53,128 nt of DNA from Pseudomonadota bacterium (GTDB lineage Bacteria > Pseudomonadota > Gammaproteobacteria > Burkholderiales > JABEVD01), in the NCBI GenBank assembly GCA_021845885.1, contig JAJZVB010000002.1, forward strand, positions 1 to 53,128. The letters are read 5' to 3'. Each line of letters opens with the position of its first letter. Within the stretch, counting starts at the first letter, position 1. A program made the position numbers and the translations under genes. Under the pieces are notes generated by a model. That model was not told the origin of the DNA. It did no database searches and saw only the letters and a program-made list of their open reading frames with translations. Shown here piece after piece: positions 44,184-52,985 of this stretch.

Positions 44184-45278
44184 ATGACTGCGCAGTGTGA
44201 AGCAACCGCCAAGCTTGCAAGCGGCGCCCCGATGAGCTTCTTTGAGCGCTATCTGACCCTCTGGGTTTTTTTCTGCATCTTGGCGGGCATTTTCCTCGGG
44301 CAGGCTGCGCCCGGCGTTTTCCGGAGCCTGGGCAGCATGGAAGTCGCCCGGGTCAACCTTCCGGTGGGGCTCCTCATCTGGGTGATGATCATCCCTATGC
44401 TGGTGAAGGTGGATTTCGGCGCGCTGCACGAGGTGAGAAGGCATGTGCGCGGCATAGGCGTCACGCTTTTCGTGAACTGGCTGGTGAAGCCCTTCTCGAT
44501 GGCTTTCCTCGGCTGGATTTTCATACGCCATCTTTTCGTCCATCTGCTGCCTGCGGATCAACTGGACAGCTACATCGCAGGACTCATACTGCTCGCAGCC
44601 GCGCCCTGCACGGCCATGGTCTTCGTCTGGAGCCGGCTTTCCAACGGCGACCCGCTCTTCACCCTTTCCCAGGTGGCCTTGAACGACACCATCATGGTGT
44701 TCGCTTTCGCGCCCATCGTCGGCCTGCTTCTCGGCATCTCGTCGATCACCGTGCCCTGGAACACCCTGTTCACTTCCGTGGTGCTCTACATCGTCATCCC
44801 TGTCATCCTTGCACAATTCCTGCGAAGGCATCTGCTTGCCAAAGGCAATTTCGACGAAGCCATGAGAAAGACAGGGCCGTGGTCGATTTCCGCGCTGCTC
44901 ATCACCCTGGTATTGCTTTTCGCCCTTCAGGGGGAGGCGATCCTGAAGCAGCCTCTGGTGATCGCGCTGCTCGCAGTGCCCATCCTGATCCAGGTTCTTT
45001 TCAATTCTGCGCTCGCCTACTGGCTCAACCGGGCAGTCGGGGAGAAGCACAATATCGCCTGCCCTTCGGCGCTGATCGGCGCATCCAATTTCTTCGAACT
45101 CGCCGTCGCTGCCGCGATCAGCCTGTTCGGATTCCAGTCGGGGGCGGCGCTTGCCACCGTCGTCGGCGTGCTGATCGAAGTGCCGGTGATGCTGCTCGTG
45201 GTCAGGGTGGCGAACCGTTCGAAAGGCTGGTACGAGACCGGCCTCGCAAACCAAAGGAGTGATCATGAAAATGCTTGA
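44184..45278 (+). CDS. acr3: Arsenite efflux permease ACR3
   Basis: Inner membrane arsenite exporter of 364 aa with ten predicted helices (BART superfamily). Conserved segments: LPVGLLIWVMIIPMLVKVDF, the helix-4 cysteine in LLAAAPCTAMVFVWS (about residue 136, essential for arsenite transport in this family) and SNFFELAVAAAISLFG near the end. A second possible start at MSFFERYLTL (17 codons in) is close to the usual N-terminus. Overlaps arsD slightly; works with ArsA as energiser. Confidence 0.95.
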   Translation: MTAQCEATAKLASGAPMSFFERYLTLWVFFCILAGIFLGQAAPGVFRSLGSMEVARVNLPVGLLIWVMIIPMLVKVDFGALHEVRRHVRGIGVTLFVNWLVKPFSMAFLGWIFIRHLFVHLLPADQLDSYIAGLILLAAAPCTAMVFVWSRLSNGDPLFTLSQVALNDTIMVFAFAPIVGLLLGISSITVPWNTLFTSVVLYIVIPVILAQFLRRHLLAKGNFDEAMRKTGPWSISALLITLVLLFALQGEAILKQPLVIALLAVPILIQVLFNSALAYWLNRAVGEKHNIACPSALIGASNFFELAVAAAISLFGFQSGAALATVVGVLIEVPVMLLVVRVANRSKGWYETGLANQRSDHENA

Positions 45279-45621
45279 AGTATTCGATCCCGCCATGTGC
45301 TGCTCGACCGGCGTTTGCGGCGTGGATGTCGATCCGGTGCTGGTCCAGTTCGCTGCCGATCTCAAATGGATGGAGGATCAGGGCGTTACGGTAAAACGGC
45401 ATAATCTCGGCCAGGAGCCGCAGGCATTTGCCGCCAACCCGGCCATCGTCAGGGAAATGGAAGCCGGGATGGACAGGCTGCCCATCGTGGTGATCGACGG
45501 AATCATTGTTTCCACGGGAATGTATCCCAGCCGTCAGCAGATCGCCCAGAAACTCGGCATCAGTCCCGAAGAAAATCCCCGGGTCAAGCCGGGCTGCTCC
45601 CCGGAATCGGGGTGCTGTTAG
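45265..45621 (+). CDS. arsD: Arsenite metallochaperone ArsD
   Basis: Protein of about 118 aa that hands As(III) to ArsA. The essential N-terminal cysteines are in DPAMCCSTGVCG (about residues 9-20), and a further set lies at the C-terminus (PGCSPESGCC). Thioredoxin-like fold with RLPIVVIDG. The start at MKMLEVFDP has AAAGGAG upstream. It overlaps the acr3 3' end by 14 bp. Confidence 0.94.
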   Translation: MKMLEVFDPAMCCSTGVCGVDVDPVLVQFAADLKWMEDQGVTVKRHNLGQEPQAFAANPAIVREMEAGMDRLPIVVIDGIIVSTGMYPSRQQIAQKLGISPEENPRVKPGCSPESGCC

Positions 45622-45627
45622 ACCGGT

Positions 45628-47376
45628 ATGGTCCTCCCTGAAATTCGAACCCGGCATGTCTTTTTTACCGGAAAAGGCGGGGTGGGCAAGACCTCGCTTT
45701 CCTGCGCGACAGGGCTTGCGCTTGCCGAAGCGGGAAAGCGGGTATTGATCGTCAGCACGGATCCGGCATCGAATCTCGACGAAGTGCTCGGGGCGGATTT
45801 GAATCAAATGCCCAAAGCGGTTCCGGGGACCGAAAGCCTTTTCGCCCTCAACATTGATCCCAGTGTTGCCGCCCATGCCTATCGGGAGCGTATGGTGGCC
45901 CCTTATCGGGGCATTCTTCCGGATGCGGCCATTCTGAGCATGGAAGAGCAGTTTTCCGGAGCCTGCACGGTGGAAATCGCGGCTTTCGACGAATTTTCGA
46001 AGCTGCTGGGCGATCCGAAGGCGACAGAAAATTTCGACCATGTAATCTTTGATACGGCTCCCACCGGGCACACGCTGCGCCTTTTGACCCTGCCATCGGC
46101 ATGGGACGGGTTCATCTCCTCCTCGACAGGAGGGGCCTCCTGTCTTGGGCCTTTGGCGGGGTTGGAGAAGCAGAAGGCGTTGTATGCGGCAACGGTCGAA
46201 CGCCTTTCCGATCCGGACGCGACGACGATGGTGCTGGTCAGCAGGCCGGAAACCGCTTCGCTTCGCGAGGCTGAGCGCACGAGAGCCGAGCTTGCCGAAT
46301 TGGGATTGCGCAACATCCGCCTTGCGATCAACGGCCTGTTCAAGGCGGAAAAGCCCGGAGACGAGATCGCCGATGCGATGAGCAAGCGGGCTGTCGAGGC
46401 GTTGGCGAACATGCCTGAAACCCTGATGAGCCTTCCTGCAACGACAACGTCCTTTCTCCCTGGAGGAACGGTCGGGCTAAACGCTCTTCGCTTCTTTTCA
46501 AGTCCTCAAGGGGCTGCGATGGCCATACCGGCCAAGCCCTTGCCCGATATGGTTTTGCCTGCAGGGCTGGGCGGGTTGATCGACGATTTTTCGCAGAATG
46601 GCCGCGGGCTCATCATGACCATGGGCAAGGGAGGGGTCGGCAAAACCACCCTGGCAGCGGCCATTGCCGTCGCGCTGGCCGAACGCGGACACAAGGTCAT
46701 CCTCACGACCACGGATCCCGCGGCTCATGTTGCCCATGCCGTGAGGGAAATCGTGCCTAACCTGACGGTGACCCGGATCGATCCCGATGCGGAAGTCGAC
46801 CAATATGCCGACGAAGTTTTGGGCAAGGCCGGGGAGCGATTGGATGCCGCGGCGCTTGCCCTGCTGGATGAAGATCTCCGTTCACCCTGTACCGAAGAGA
46901 TCGCCGTTTTCCGTGCATTTGCACGTACGGTCGATCAGGGCAAAGACGGTTTCGTGGTGCTCGATACGGCCCCGACCGGACATACCCTTTTGCTGCTGGA
47001 CGCTGCCGAAGCCTATCACCGCGAAGTGATGCGCACCCAGGGCGACATACCGGAAGCGGTAAGGGAATTGCTGCCGCGGCTGCGCGACAGGGCATACACG
47101 CGCGTGCTGATCGTGACTTTGCCCGAGTCCACCCCCGTCCATGAAGCCGAGCGGCTCCAGGAAGAACTCGCCCGGGCGGGCATCGAGCCTTATGCCTGGA
47201 TCATCAATCAATCCCTGCTGGCGAGCAATACGCGCGATCCGCTGCTTTGTGCCCGGGGCGGCTACGAGGCCCCCTATATCGAACATGTGCGGAAGAACCT
47301 GGCCGCCCGCATTGCACTCATTCCCTGGAGGGCGCTTTCCCCGGCCGGAAAAGAAGGGCTCTTGTCGATTTCCTAA
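45628..47376 (+). CDS. arsA: Arsenite-stimulated ATPase ArsA
   Basis: Cytoplasmic ATPase of 582 aa that drives arsenite export. Two homologous halves: A1 with P-loop GKGGVGKTSLS (about residues 15-25) and DTAPTGHTLRLL (about 140-151); A2 with GKGGVGKTTLA (about 333-343) and DTAPTGHTLLLL (about 450). Usually paired with ArsB; here it would act with Acr3. It follows arsD by 6 nt and ends the operon, convergent with the ABC operon. Confidence 0.95.
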   Translation: MVLPEIRTRHVFFTGKGGVGKTSLSCATGLALAEAGKRVLIVSTDPASNLDEVLGADLNQMPKAVPGTESLFALNIDPSVAAHAYRERMVAPYRGILPDAAILSMEEQFSGACTVEIAAFDEFSKLLGDPKATENFDHVIFDTAPTGHTLRLLTLPSAWDGFISSSTGGASCLGPLAGLEKQKALYAATVERLSDPDATTMVLVSRPETASLREAERTRAELAELGLRNIRLAINGLFKAEKPGDEIADAMSKRAVEALANMPETLMSLPATTTSFLPGGTVGLNALRFFSSPQGAAMAIPAKPLPDMVLPAGLGGLIDDFSQNGRGLIMTMGKGGVGKTTLAAAIAVALAERGHKVILTTTDPAAHVAHAVREIVPNLTVTRIDPDAEVDQYADEVLGKAGERLDAAALALLDEDLRSPCTEEIAVFRAFARTVDQGKDGFVVLDTAPTGHTLLLLDAAEAYHREVMRTQGDIPEAVRELLPRLRDRAYTRVLIVTLPESTPVHEAERLQEELARAGIEPYAWIINQSLLASNTRDPLLCARGGYEAPYIEHVRKNLAARIALIPWRALSPAGKEGLLSIS

Positions 47377-47416
47377 AGATATTCCAGTCCGGGTTGGCGG
47401 GCAATCCGAACGCCGC

Positions 47417-48547
47417 TTAATCGAGCGATTTGCGAAAGCGCAGCACGCTTACGGTCAGCATGACCAAAGCAAGCAGCGCCATCGCGGCAAGGTCGGGCCA
47501 AAGCACTTCAAACCCCACCCCTTTGAGGAAAACGGCCCGAATGACCACCAGGAAATAGCGCAAGGGGTTGATCACCGTGAACCACTGGAGGAGCTTCGGC
47601 ATGGCCGCAATGGGGAATGCGAAACCGGAGAGAATGAACAATGGATTGACGAAAAAGAAATTGAGCGCGAATGCCTGTTGCTGGGTTCGCGAGAAAGTCG
47701 ACAGCAGCAGTCCTATGCCGAGCGCCGCCAGCAGGAAAAGCGATGCGCCGAGCAGCATGATCCAAGGGTTTCCGATGAAGGAAATGTGGAACCAGAAAAT
47801 GCCGAATGCGCTGACCAGAGCGATATCGCCGAGACCGATCAGGAAAAATGGCACAGTCTTGCCGAGAATGAATTCGACGGGCCGAATCGGACTGACCATG
47901 ATCTGTTCAAGCGTGCCGACTTCACGCTCGCGCACAATGGCGAATGCAGTGAGACTGACCACCTGCAACAGGGTCAGCGTGCCGATCACGCCGGGAATAA
48001 AGAACCAGCGATCATCGAGCCCTTCGTTGAACCATGGACGTGCCTGAAGCGAAATTCCAATTTCCGGGACTGCCGTGTCCGCGCGAAAATTGGCAGCGCG
48101 GCTCGATTGATCTTCGGAAAACTGGGCGACGATCTGGCTGAGATAGCCGAGTGCGATCAGGGCCGTATTCGAGTTCGTTCCGTCCACGATCACCTGTAGC
48201 GGTGCGCTCTGACCGTTCCCCAAAGTCCGACCGAAACCGGCGTGGATGACGATGGCGATCGTGGCCGTACTCTGGTCGATGTCGCGGGTGATGTCGTCCC
48301 GGTTTTGGGTGACGTCGACGACGTTGAAACGTGAAGTGGCCACGAAATGCGATATCAGGCTGCGGCTAGCCTGGCTCTGGTCGAGATCCAGAATCGAGGT
48401 TGCAACGTGATGCACCGTGAACGTGGCTGCATAGCCGAAAACGAGCATCTGGATGATCAGGGGGACGATGAGGCGAAACATGGCCCAGCGATCGCGCTTC
48501 AACTCGAGAAACTCCTTCATCAGCATCACGGATAGGCGTTCGAACAT
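47417..48547 (-). CDS. ABC-2 type permease (second)
   Basis: Inner membrane permease of 376 aa: one N-terminal helix, a large periplasmic loop (about residues 50-180), then five helices (VIGTLTLLQVVSLTAFAIVR onward). YhhJ/YbhR-like. REREVGTLEQIMVSPIRP (about 215) is the conserved coupling segment. The start at MFERLSVML follows the previous stop by 4 nt; longer frames overlap that gene. Last gene of the minus-strand export operon. Confidence 0.92.
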   Translation of the reverse strand: MFERLSVMLMKEFLELKRDRWAMFRLIVPLIIQMLVFGYAATFTVHHVATSILDLDQSQASRSLISHFVATSRFNVVDVTQNRDDITRDIDQSTATIAIVIHAGFGRTLGNGQSAPLQVIVDGTNSNTALIALGYLSQIVAQFSEDQSSRAANFRADTAVPEIGISLQARPWFNEGLDDRWFFIPGVIGTLTLLQVVSLTAFAIVREREVGTLEQIMVSPIRPVEFILGKTVPFFLIGLGDIALVSAFGIFWFHISFIGNPWIMLLGASLFLLAALGIGLLLSTFSRTQQQAFALNFFFVNPLFILSGFAFPIAAMPKLLQWFTVINPLRYFLVVIRAVFLKGVGFEVLWPDLAAMALLALVMLTVSVLRFRKSLD

Positions 48548-48551
48548 GAGT

Positions 48552-49688
48552 CTAGTCCAGACGCTTGCGAAAAGCCCGTGCGGCGAGCCAGAGGATGATA
48601 ACCGCATAGCAGGAAAGACCGGCAAGCGGCATCCATAAATCGGAGAGCCCGCTTCCCTTGAGGAAGATCGCTCTCAGAATGGTCACGAAATACCTTGGGT
48701 AGACGATGAGCGAAATCGCCTGGATGGGTGCCGGCATCTGATCAATCGGAAAGGTATAACCGGAGAGCAGGGTCGTCGGCAGCATGGTCACGAGAAGGGC
48801 GATTTGGCTTGCTCCAAGCTGGCTGCGGATTCGTACGGAAATGAGATAGCCGATGCCCAGGACTACGACATTGAAGAGGGTGGTGGTGACGAAAAGCGTA
48901 ACGATGCTTCCCCGGAAAGGAATCCCGAACCAGGCGACGGCGCTGATCAGGCAGAACCCGGCATCGATCAGGCCGATTGCAAAATAGGGGAGGAGCTTGC
49001 CGAACATGACTTCGAGAGCGCTCACCGGGGTCGAGATCAATTGCTCCATGGTTCCCCGTTCCCATTCGCGGGATATGGTCAGCGAGGTCAATTGGGCACC
49101 GACGAGCGCGAGGATGACCGCGACCACGCCCGGAATGATGAAGTTGCGGCTATCCAGGGTTTCATTGAACCAGGTGCCGGGCTCGAGATCGATCTGACCG
49201 ACCGGGGATGGATGAACGCCATGGGAAGCATTCCAGTCTGCCGCAATTTGCGCATTGGCCTGCGCCACCACGCCCTGAGCATAGCCCAGCGCGATATTGG
49301 TTGTGTTGACGTCGGTTGCATCGAAAACGGCCTGCATATTCGCGCTCCCTGTCGTTGCAAGCTGGCGGGAGAAATCGGCCGGGATAACGAGAGCGGCGAC
49401 ACACTCGCCGCGGTCCATGGCATGGCGGATGTCGGACTGGCGGTCCAGTGTTTGGCTGATCGAGAACCAGCCGGAAGAGATGAACTGATCGACAATGGCG
49501 CGGCTCTGCTGGCTGTTTTCCTGGTCATAGACGCATAATGGCACATGCCTGATGTCGAGGCTGACGCCGTAACCCAGCATGGCCATTTGCATCAGCGGCA
49601 TCAGCAGGGCAATGGCGAGGCTGCGCGGATCACGCCGGATTTGCAGCATCTCCTTGTAGGCCATGGCAAGAAGCCGCCGGATATTCAC
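48552..49688 (-). CDS. ABC-2 type permease (first)
   Basis: Permease of 378 aa with the same design as its neighbour: N-terminal RRLLAMAYKEMLQIRRDPRS, periplasmic domain with WNASHGVHPSPVGQIDLEPG, coupling segment REWERGTMEQLISTPVSALE (about 235) and five C-terminal helices. YbhS/YhhJ-like. Start overlaps the ATPase stop by ATGA. The two permeases probably form a heterodimer. Confidence 0.92.
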   Translation of the reverse strand: MNIRRLLAMAYKEMLQIRRDPRSLAIALLMPLMQMAMLGYGVSLDIRHVPLCVYDQENSQQSRAIVDQFISSGWFSISQTLDRQSDIRHAMDRGECVAALVIPADFSRQLATTGSANMQAVFDATDVNTTNIALGYAQGVVAQANAQIAADWNASHGVHPSPVGQIDLEPGTWFNETLDSRNFIIPGVVAVILALVGAQLTSLTISREWERGTMEQLISTPVSALEVMFGKLLPYFAIGLIDAGFCLISAVAWFGIPFRGSIVTLFVTTTLFNVVVLGIGYLISVRIRSQLGASQIALLVTMLPTTLLSGYTFPIDQMPAPIQAISLIVYPRYFVTILRAIFLKGSGLSDLWMPLAGLSCYAVIILWLAARAFRKRLD

Positions 49689-50638
49689 GGTATCATCCTT
49701 TCCTCAGGGCTGCCGGAAACGAGTTGGACAAAGACATCCTCGAGGCTCGGGGGGACGCTGCGCACTTGATCGACTTCGATGCCATGCTCGCCGAGAAACC
49801 CTGGAAGATCGGCTGCATCCAGTCCTCCAGCGCCGAGCACGACATGGAGCCTGTCTCCGAAGATGGCTGCGTCGACCACGCCGGGCGCATCGCTGAGGGC
49901 CTTCATGGCAGCGCCCAAAGGCGCGCAGCCGACTTCGAAGAGCTCGCCGCCGAGTTGATGCGCGCGCAGTTCGCTCGGCGTTCCGATGGCAATAAGTTTG
50001 CCGCGATCAATGAGGGCGATACGATTACAGTATTCCGCTTCGTCCATGTAATGGGTCGAAACCAGGATGGTGACGCCGTCCGCCGCGAACTCGTGGATGA
50101 GATCCCAGAAGCGCCGCCTGGCTTCGGGTTCGACCCCCGAGGTGGGCTCGTCGAGAAAAAGGATGGGGGGGCGGTGGAGAATTGCGCATCCGAGGGCGAG
50201 GCGCTGTTTCCAGCCTCCCGCCAGCGTGCGCACCAGCCTATCCTCCCGGCCTTCGAGCCCGGCCATGGAAATGGCGAATTTCATGCGCTCATCGATTTCG
50301 CGACGGGCAACGCGGTAGATGCCGCCGAAAAACCGGAGATTTTCACGAACGGTCAGATCGCCATAGAGCGAAAATTTTTGCGACATGTAGCCGATATGCT
50401 CCCGCACGGCTTCGGCCTCGCTGCTCACATCGAAGCCGGCCACTTGGGCACTTCCTTCGCTTGGACGGAGCAGCCCGCACAACATGCGGATCGTGGTCGA
50501 TTTTCCGGCGCCGTTCGGGCCGATAAAGCCGACGATTTCGCCTTTTGCGATGCTCAAATCCAGATGGTCTACGGCAGTGAAGGACTGGAACTTCTTGGTT
50601 AATGCCTGTGCAAGGATCGCGGGTGCATCGGCGCTCAT
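49685..50638 (-). CDS. ABC transporter ATPase (second)
   Basis: ATP-binding subunit of 317 aa. Walker A GPNGAGKSTT (about residue 40), Q-loop QKFSLYGD, Walker B ILFLDEPTSG (about 165), H-loop STHYMDEAEYC. The signature is unusual: LAGGWKQRL in place of LSGGMKQKL. The start MSADAPAIL overlaps the preceding ATPase stop by ATGA. Together with that ATPase it corresponds to the two halves of E. coli YbhF. Confidence 0.92.
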   Translation of the reverse strand: MSADAPAILAQALTKKFQSFTAVDHLDLSIAKGEIVGFIGPNGAGKSTTIRMLCGLLRPSEGSAQVAGFDVSSEAEAVREHIGYMSQKFSLYGDLTVRENLRFFGGIYRVARREIDERMKFAISMAGLEGREDRLVRTLAGGWKQRLALGCAILHRPPILFLDEPTSGVEPEARRRFWDLIHEFAADGVTILVSTHYMDEAEYCNRIALIDRGKLIAIGTPSELRAHQLGGELFEVGCAPLGAAMKALSDAPGVVDAAIFGDRLHVVLGAGGLDAADLPGFLGEHGIEVDQVRSVPPSLEDVFVQLVSGSPEERMIP

Positions 50639-51573
50639 GCTGTTCCCTCCTGTCCGACCAGTGCGACAAAAACATCCTCGATGCCGGGTTCGGCCGGTTT
50701 GATTTCCATCTCGCCAGCGCCTTGTCCGGCGAGCAGGGATTTCAGCTGGGGGATCCGGCGCTCGGGGTTGTCGACTCGCACGTGCACGCGGTCGCCCATG
50801 AGCAGGACGCCGAGTACTCCCGGCTGGCCTGAAATGATGTCGCGCAAGGAACGCGGATCGGAGGCGTATATGGCGAGCAAAGCGCCCGGCATGGCCTGTT
50901 TGAGACGTGCGGGCGTATCGCAATGTCGGATTGCTCCGGCATGCAGCAGCGCGAGCCTGGAACAGCGCTCCGCTTCATCCATGTAGGCGGTGGAGATGAA
51001 GATGGTGACGCCATTCTCGCGCAGGTTGTAGAGTATCGCCCAGAAGTCGCGGCGGGAGACGGGATCGACCCCGGTCGTCGGCTCATCGAGGAGAAGCACA
51101 CGGGGAGTATGGATAAGCGCGCAGACGAGGCCGAGCTTCTGCTTCATGCCGCCGGAGAGCTGTCCCGCCAATCGGCGCTGGAAGGGCAGAAGCCCGGCTG
51201 CCTCCAACAGCTCGCGGCCGCGCGTTATGCGTGCATCACGCGATACGCTGAAAAGTTCGCCATAGAAGAATATGTTTTCCGCGACAGTCAGATCTTCGTA
51301 AAGCCCGAAACGTTGCGGCATGTAGCTGATGCGCAGCTTGGCCCGCTCGGCCTCTGCGACAACGTCCACGCCATCGACAGCGATCTCTCCTGCATCAGGG
51401 CGCAGCACGCCGGCAAGCATCCGCATGATGGTGGTTTTGCCTGCCCCATCAGGACCCACCAGGCCGAAGATTTCCCCCCGAGAGACCGCGAAACTGGCTT
51501 CCTGTACCGCCCGCACGGCCCCGAAGCTTTTGGTAAGCCGCTGCGCATGAATGGCGATATCATTCGTCGTCAT
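50635..51573 (-). CDS. ABC transporter ATPase (first)
   Basis: ATP-binding subunit of 312 aa. Walker A GPDGAGKTTI (about residue 39; D in place of the usual N), Q-loop QRFGLYED, signature LSGGMKQKLG (about 138), Walker B VLLLDEPTTG, H-loop changed to STAYMDEAERC, where alanine replaces the conserved histidine. Loss of the switch histidine suggests a degenerate catalytic site, as in one half of many paired ATPases. Overlaps the HlyD gene by 4 bp. Confidence 0.92.
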   Translation of the reverse strand: MTTNDIAIHAQRLTKSFGAVRAVQEASFAVSRGEIFGLVGPDGAGKTTIMRMLAGVLRPDAGEIAVDGVDVVAEAERAKLRISYMPQRFGLYEDLTVAENIFFYGELFSVSRDARITRGRELLEAAGLLPFQRRLAGQLSGGMKQKLGLVCALIHTPRVLLLDEPTTGVDPVSRRDFWAILYNLRENGVTIFISTAYMDEAERCSRLALLHAGAIRHCDTPARLKQAMPGALLAIYASDPRSLRDIISGQPGVLGVLLMGDRVHVRVDNPERRIPQLKSLLAGQGAGEMEIKPAEPGIEDVFVALVGQEGTA

Positions 51574-52565
51574 TTTCCCGATTTCAGCAATGCGATGGTC
51601 GCGTTTGCCGGCATCCCTGGAAGCAGTTCATGCGTCGGGTTGTCGATGTCGATACGGACTCGATAGACAAGCGTCACCCGCTCGGCGTGAGTCTCAACCG
51701 TTTTGGGAGTGAATTCGGCCTGGGAAGCAATGAAGCCGATCCGGCCGGGGTATATCTTCCCGGGATAAGTGTCGGTGGAGACCCTGACCTTCTCGCCAAG
51801 GCGAACCTGCCCCAGATTTTGCTCGTTCACATAGGCGCGAAGCCAGACATGATCCAGGTCGTCGAGGGTGAAAATGGCAACCCCGGGCGCAGCCAGCTCG
51901 CCCAGTTCGGCCTCGCGCACTGCAAGCACCCCGCTGAAAGGGGCGCGCAACGTCGTGTAGGACAAAGTGATCTGGTCGAGTCTTAACTTGGCTTCGGCCG
52001 TGGCAATGTTGGCACGGGCAAGGAGGACATTGTTGCGAGCGACGGAGACCAGTGCCTGGTCGTGAGCGAGCGTGGCATCTGCCTGAGCGGCGGCGGTAAA
52101 GGCCAGATCGCGGGCCTGATGGGAAACAGCCCCGATTTTTTCCTGGGCCCCGGCCAGGGCGTCATCCCGTTTCTTCTCCGCAAAATCGAAACGATCGCTG
52201 AGTACCGTTTTCCGGGCCGCAGCAAGGTTGCTCTGGTTCACGGCGACTTGCTTGAGCGCTGCCAGAAGATTGGTACGATCGATTTCCAGCTGCTGCCGAT
52301 AGAATCGATCATCGACCCGTGCCAGAACGGTTCCAGCCTCGACATATTTGCCTTCGTCGAAGGGAAGATAGACGATCGGCGCCTGGACCTCGGTGAAGTT
52401 CAGCACGCTCTGATGGGCCTCGATATTCCCGGATACCACGATATTCCGCAATTCGGCTGGGAAGCCGAACAAAACCCGCTTGGCAGGCGTCCAAAGCAGG
52501 ATGGCAGCTGTAACCAGGATGAGGATAATGAGTGCGGCTATGCCCAAACGCGCACGGGATGACAT
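51570..52565 (-). CDS. HlyD family membrane fusion protein
   Basis: Periplasmic adaptor of about 331 aa (YbhG/YhiI-like). One N-terminal membrane anchor (LGIAALIILILVTAAILLW), lipoyl half-motif LPFDEGKYVEAGTVLARVDD, an alanine-rich coiled-coil hairpin (about 85-185), the second half-motif LRAPFSGVLAVREAELGELA, and a beta-barrel with YPGKIYPGRIGFI. It likely links the inner membrane ABC pump to an outer membrane channel, not encoded here. The start could be further upstream; MSSRARLG best precedes the anchor. First gene of the export operon. Confidence 0.9.
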   Translation of the reverse strand: MSSRARLGIAALIILILVTAAILLWTPAKRVLFGFPAELRNIVVSGNIEAHQSVLNFTEVQAPIVYLPFDEGKYVEAGTVLARVDDRFYRQQLEIDRTNLLAALKQVAVNQSNLAAARKTVLSDRFDFAEKKRDDALAGAQEKIGAVSHQARDLAFTAAAQADATLAHDQALVSVARNNVLLARANIATAEAKLRLDQITLSYTTLRAPFSGVLAVREAELGELAAPGVAIFTLDDLDHVWLRAYVNEQNLGQVRLGEKVRVSTDTYPGKIYPGRIGFIASQAEFTPKTVETHAERVTLVYRVRIDIDNPTHELLPGMPANATIALLKSGK

Positions 52566-52670
52566 GTCCGGCTGACTCACACTGCATTGTCCCCTGTCAG
52601 ATTGGATTACTTCGGCGCCCATGACTCCCTGTGTCACCCTTGCGATGTGCCCGGAAGTTGCTGGAGTGCC

Positions 52671-52877
52671 ATGAAAATATTGTGGCATATACTCGGACGT
52701 TATGGTTATTTGTTACAAACCGTGAAGTCCGATTTGAGACGTGAACTTCAAAATGGCCAAGCGAGCGTGCTCTCAGGAAGGCTGGGCCGGGTCGTAGACC
52801 GTTTTCGGGCGCTGGAGAAGACCGAAGGAGACAACCGGGAAATCGCCCTGGCGACCGGCATCATCAGGCTGCGCTAG
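52671..52877 (+). CDS. Small hypothetical protein, 68 aa
   Basis: Basic helical protein starting MKILWHILGRYGYLLQTVKS and ending ATGIIRLR. No family recognised; no signal peptide. GGAG lies close (about 4 nt) before the ATG. It is divergent from the HlyD gene and may be a chance frame. Confidence 0.4.
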   Translation: MKILWHILGRYGYLLQTVKSDLRRELQNGQASVLSGRLGRVVDRFRALEKTEGDNREIALATGIIRLR

Positions 52878-52985
52878 GTTTTTGAATGCGTTTCGTTTTC
52901 CCTTTTGATGAGGGCGTATCCATTTGCGGATTCTTTGGTTTGGTTCAAAATGTCGGATAGATCGAACAAAATGCCTTGAGCCTTG

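Noticed and set aside
43740..45365. Open frame of 541 codons opposite acr3/arsC
   Set aside because: Very charged, His/Glu-rich low-complexity translation typical of the antisense of a membrane protein gene.
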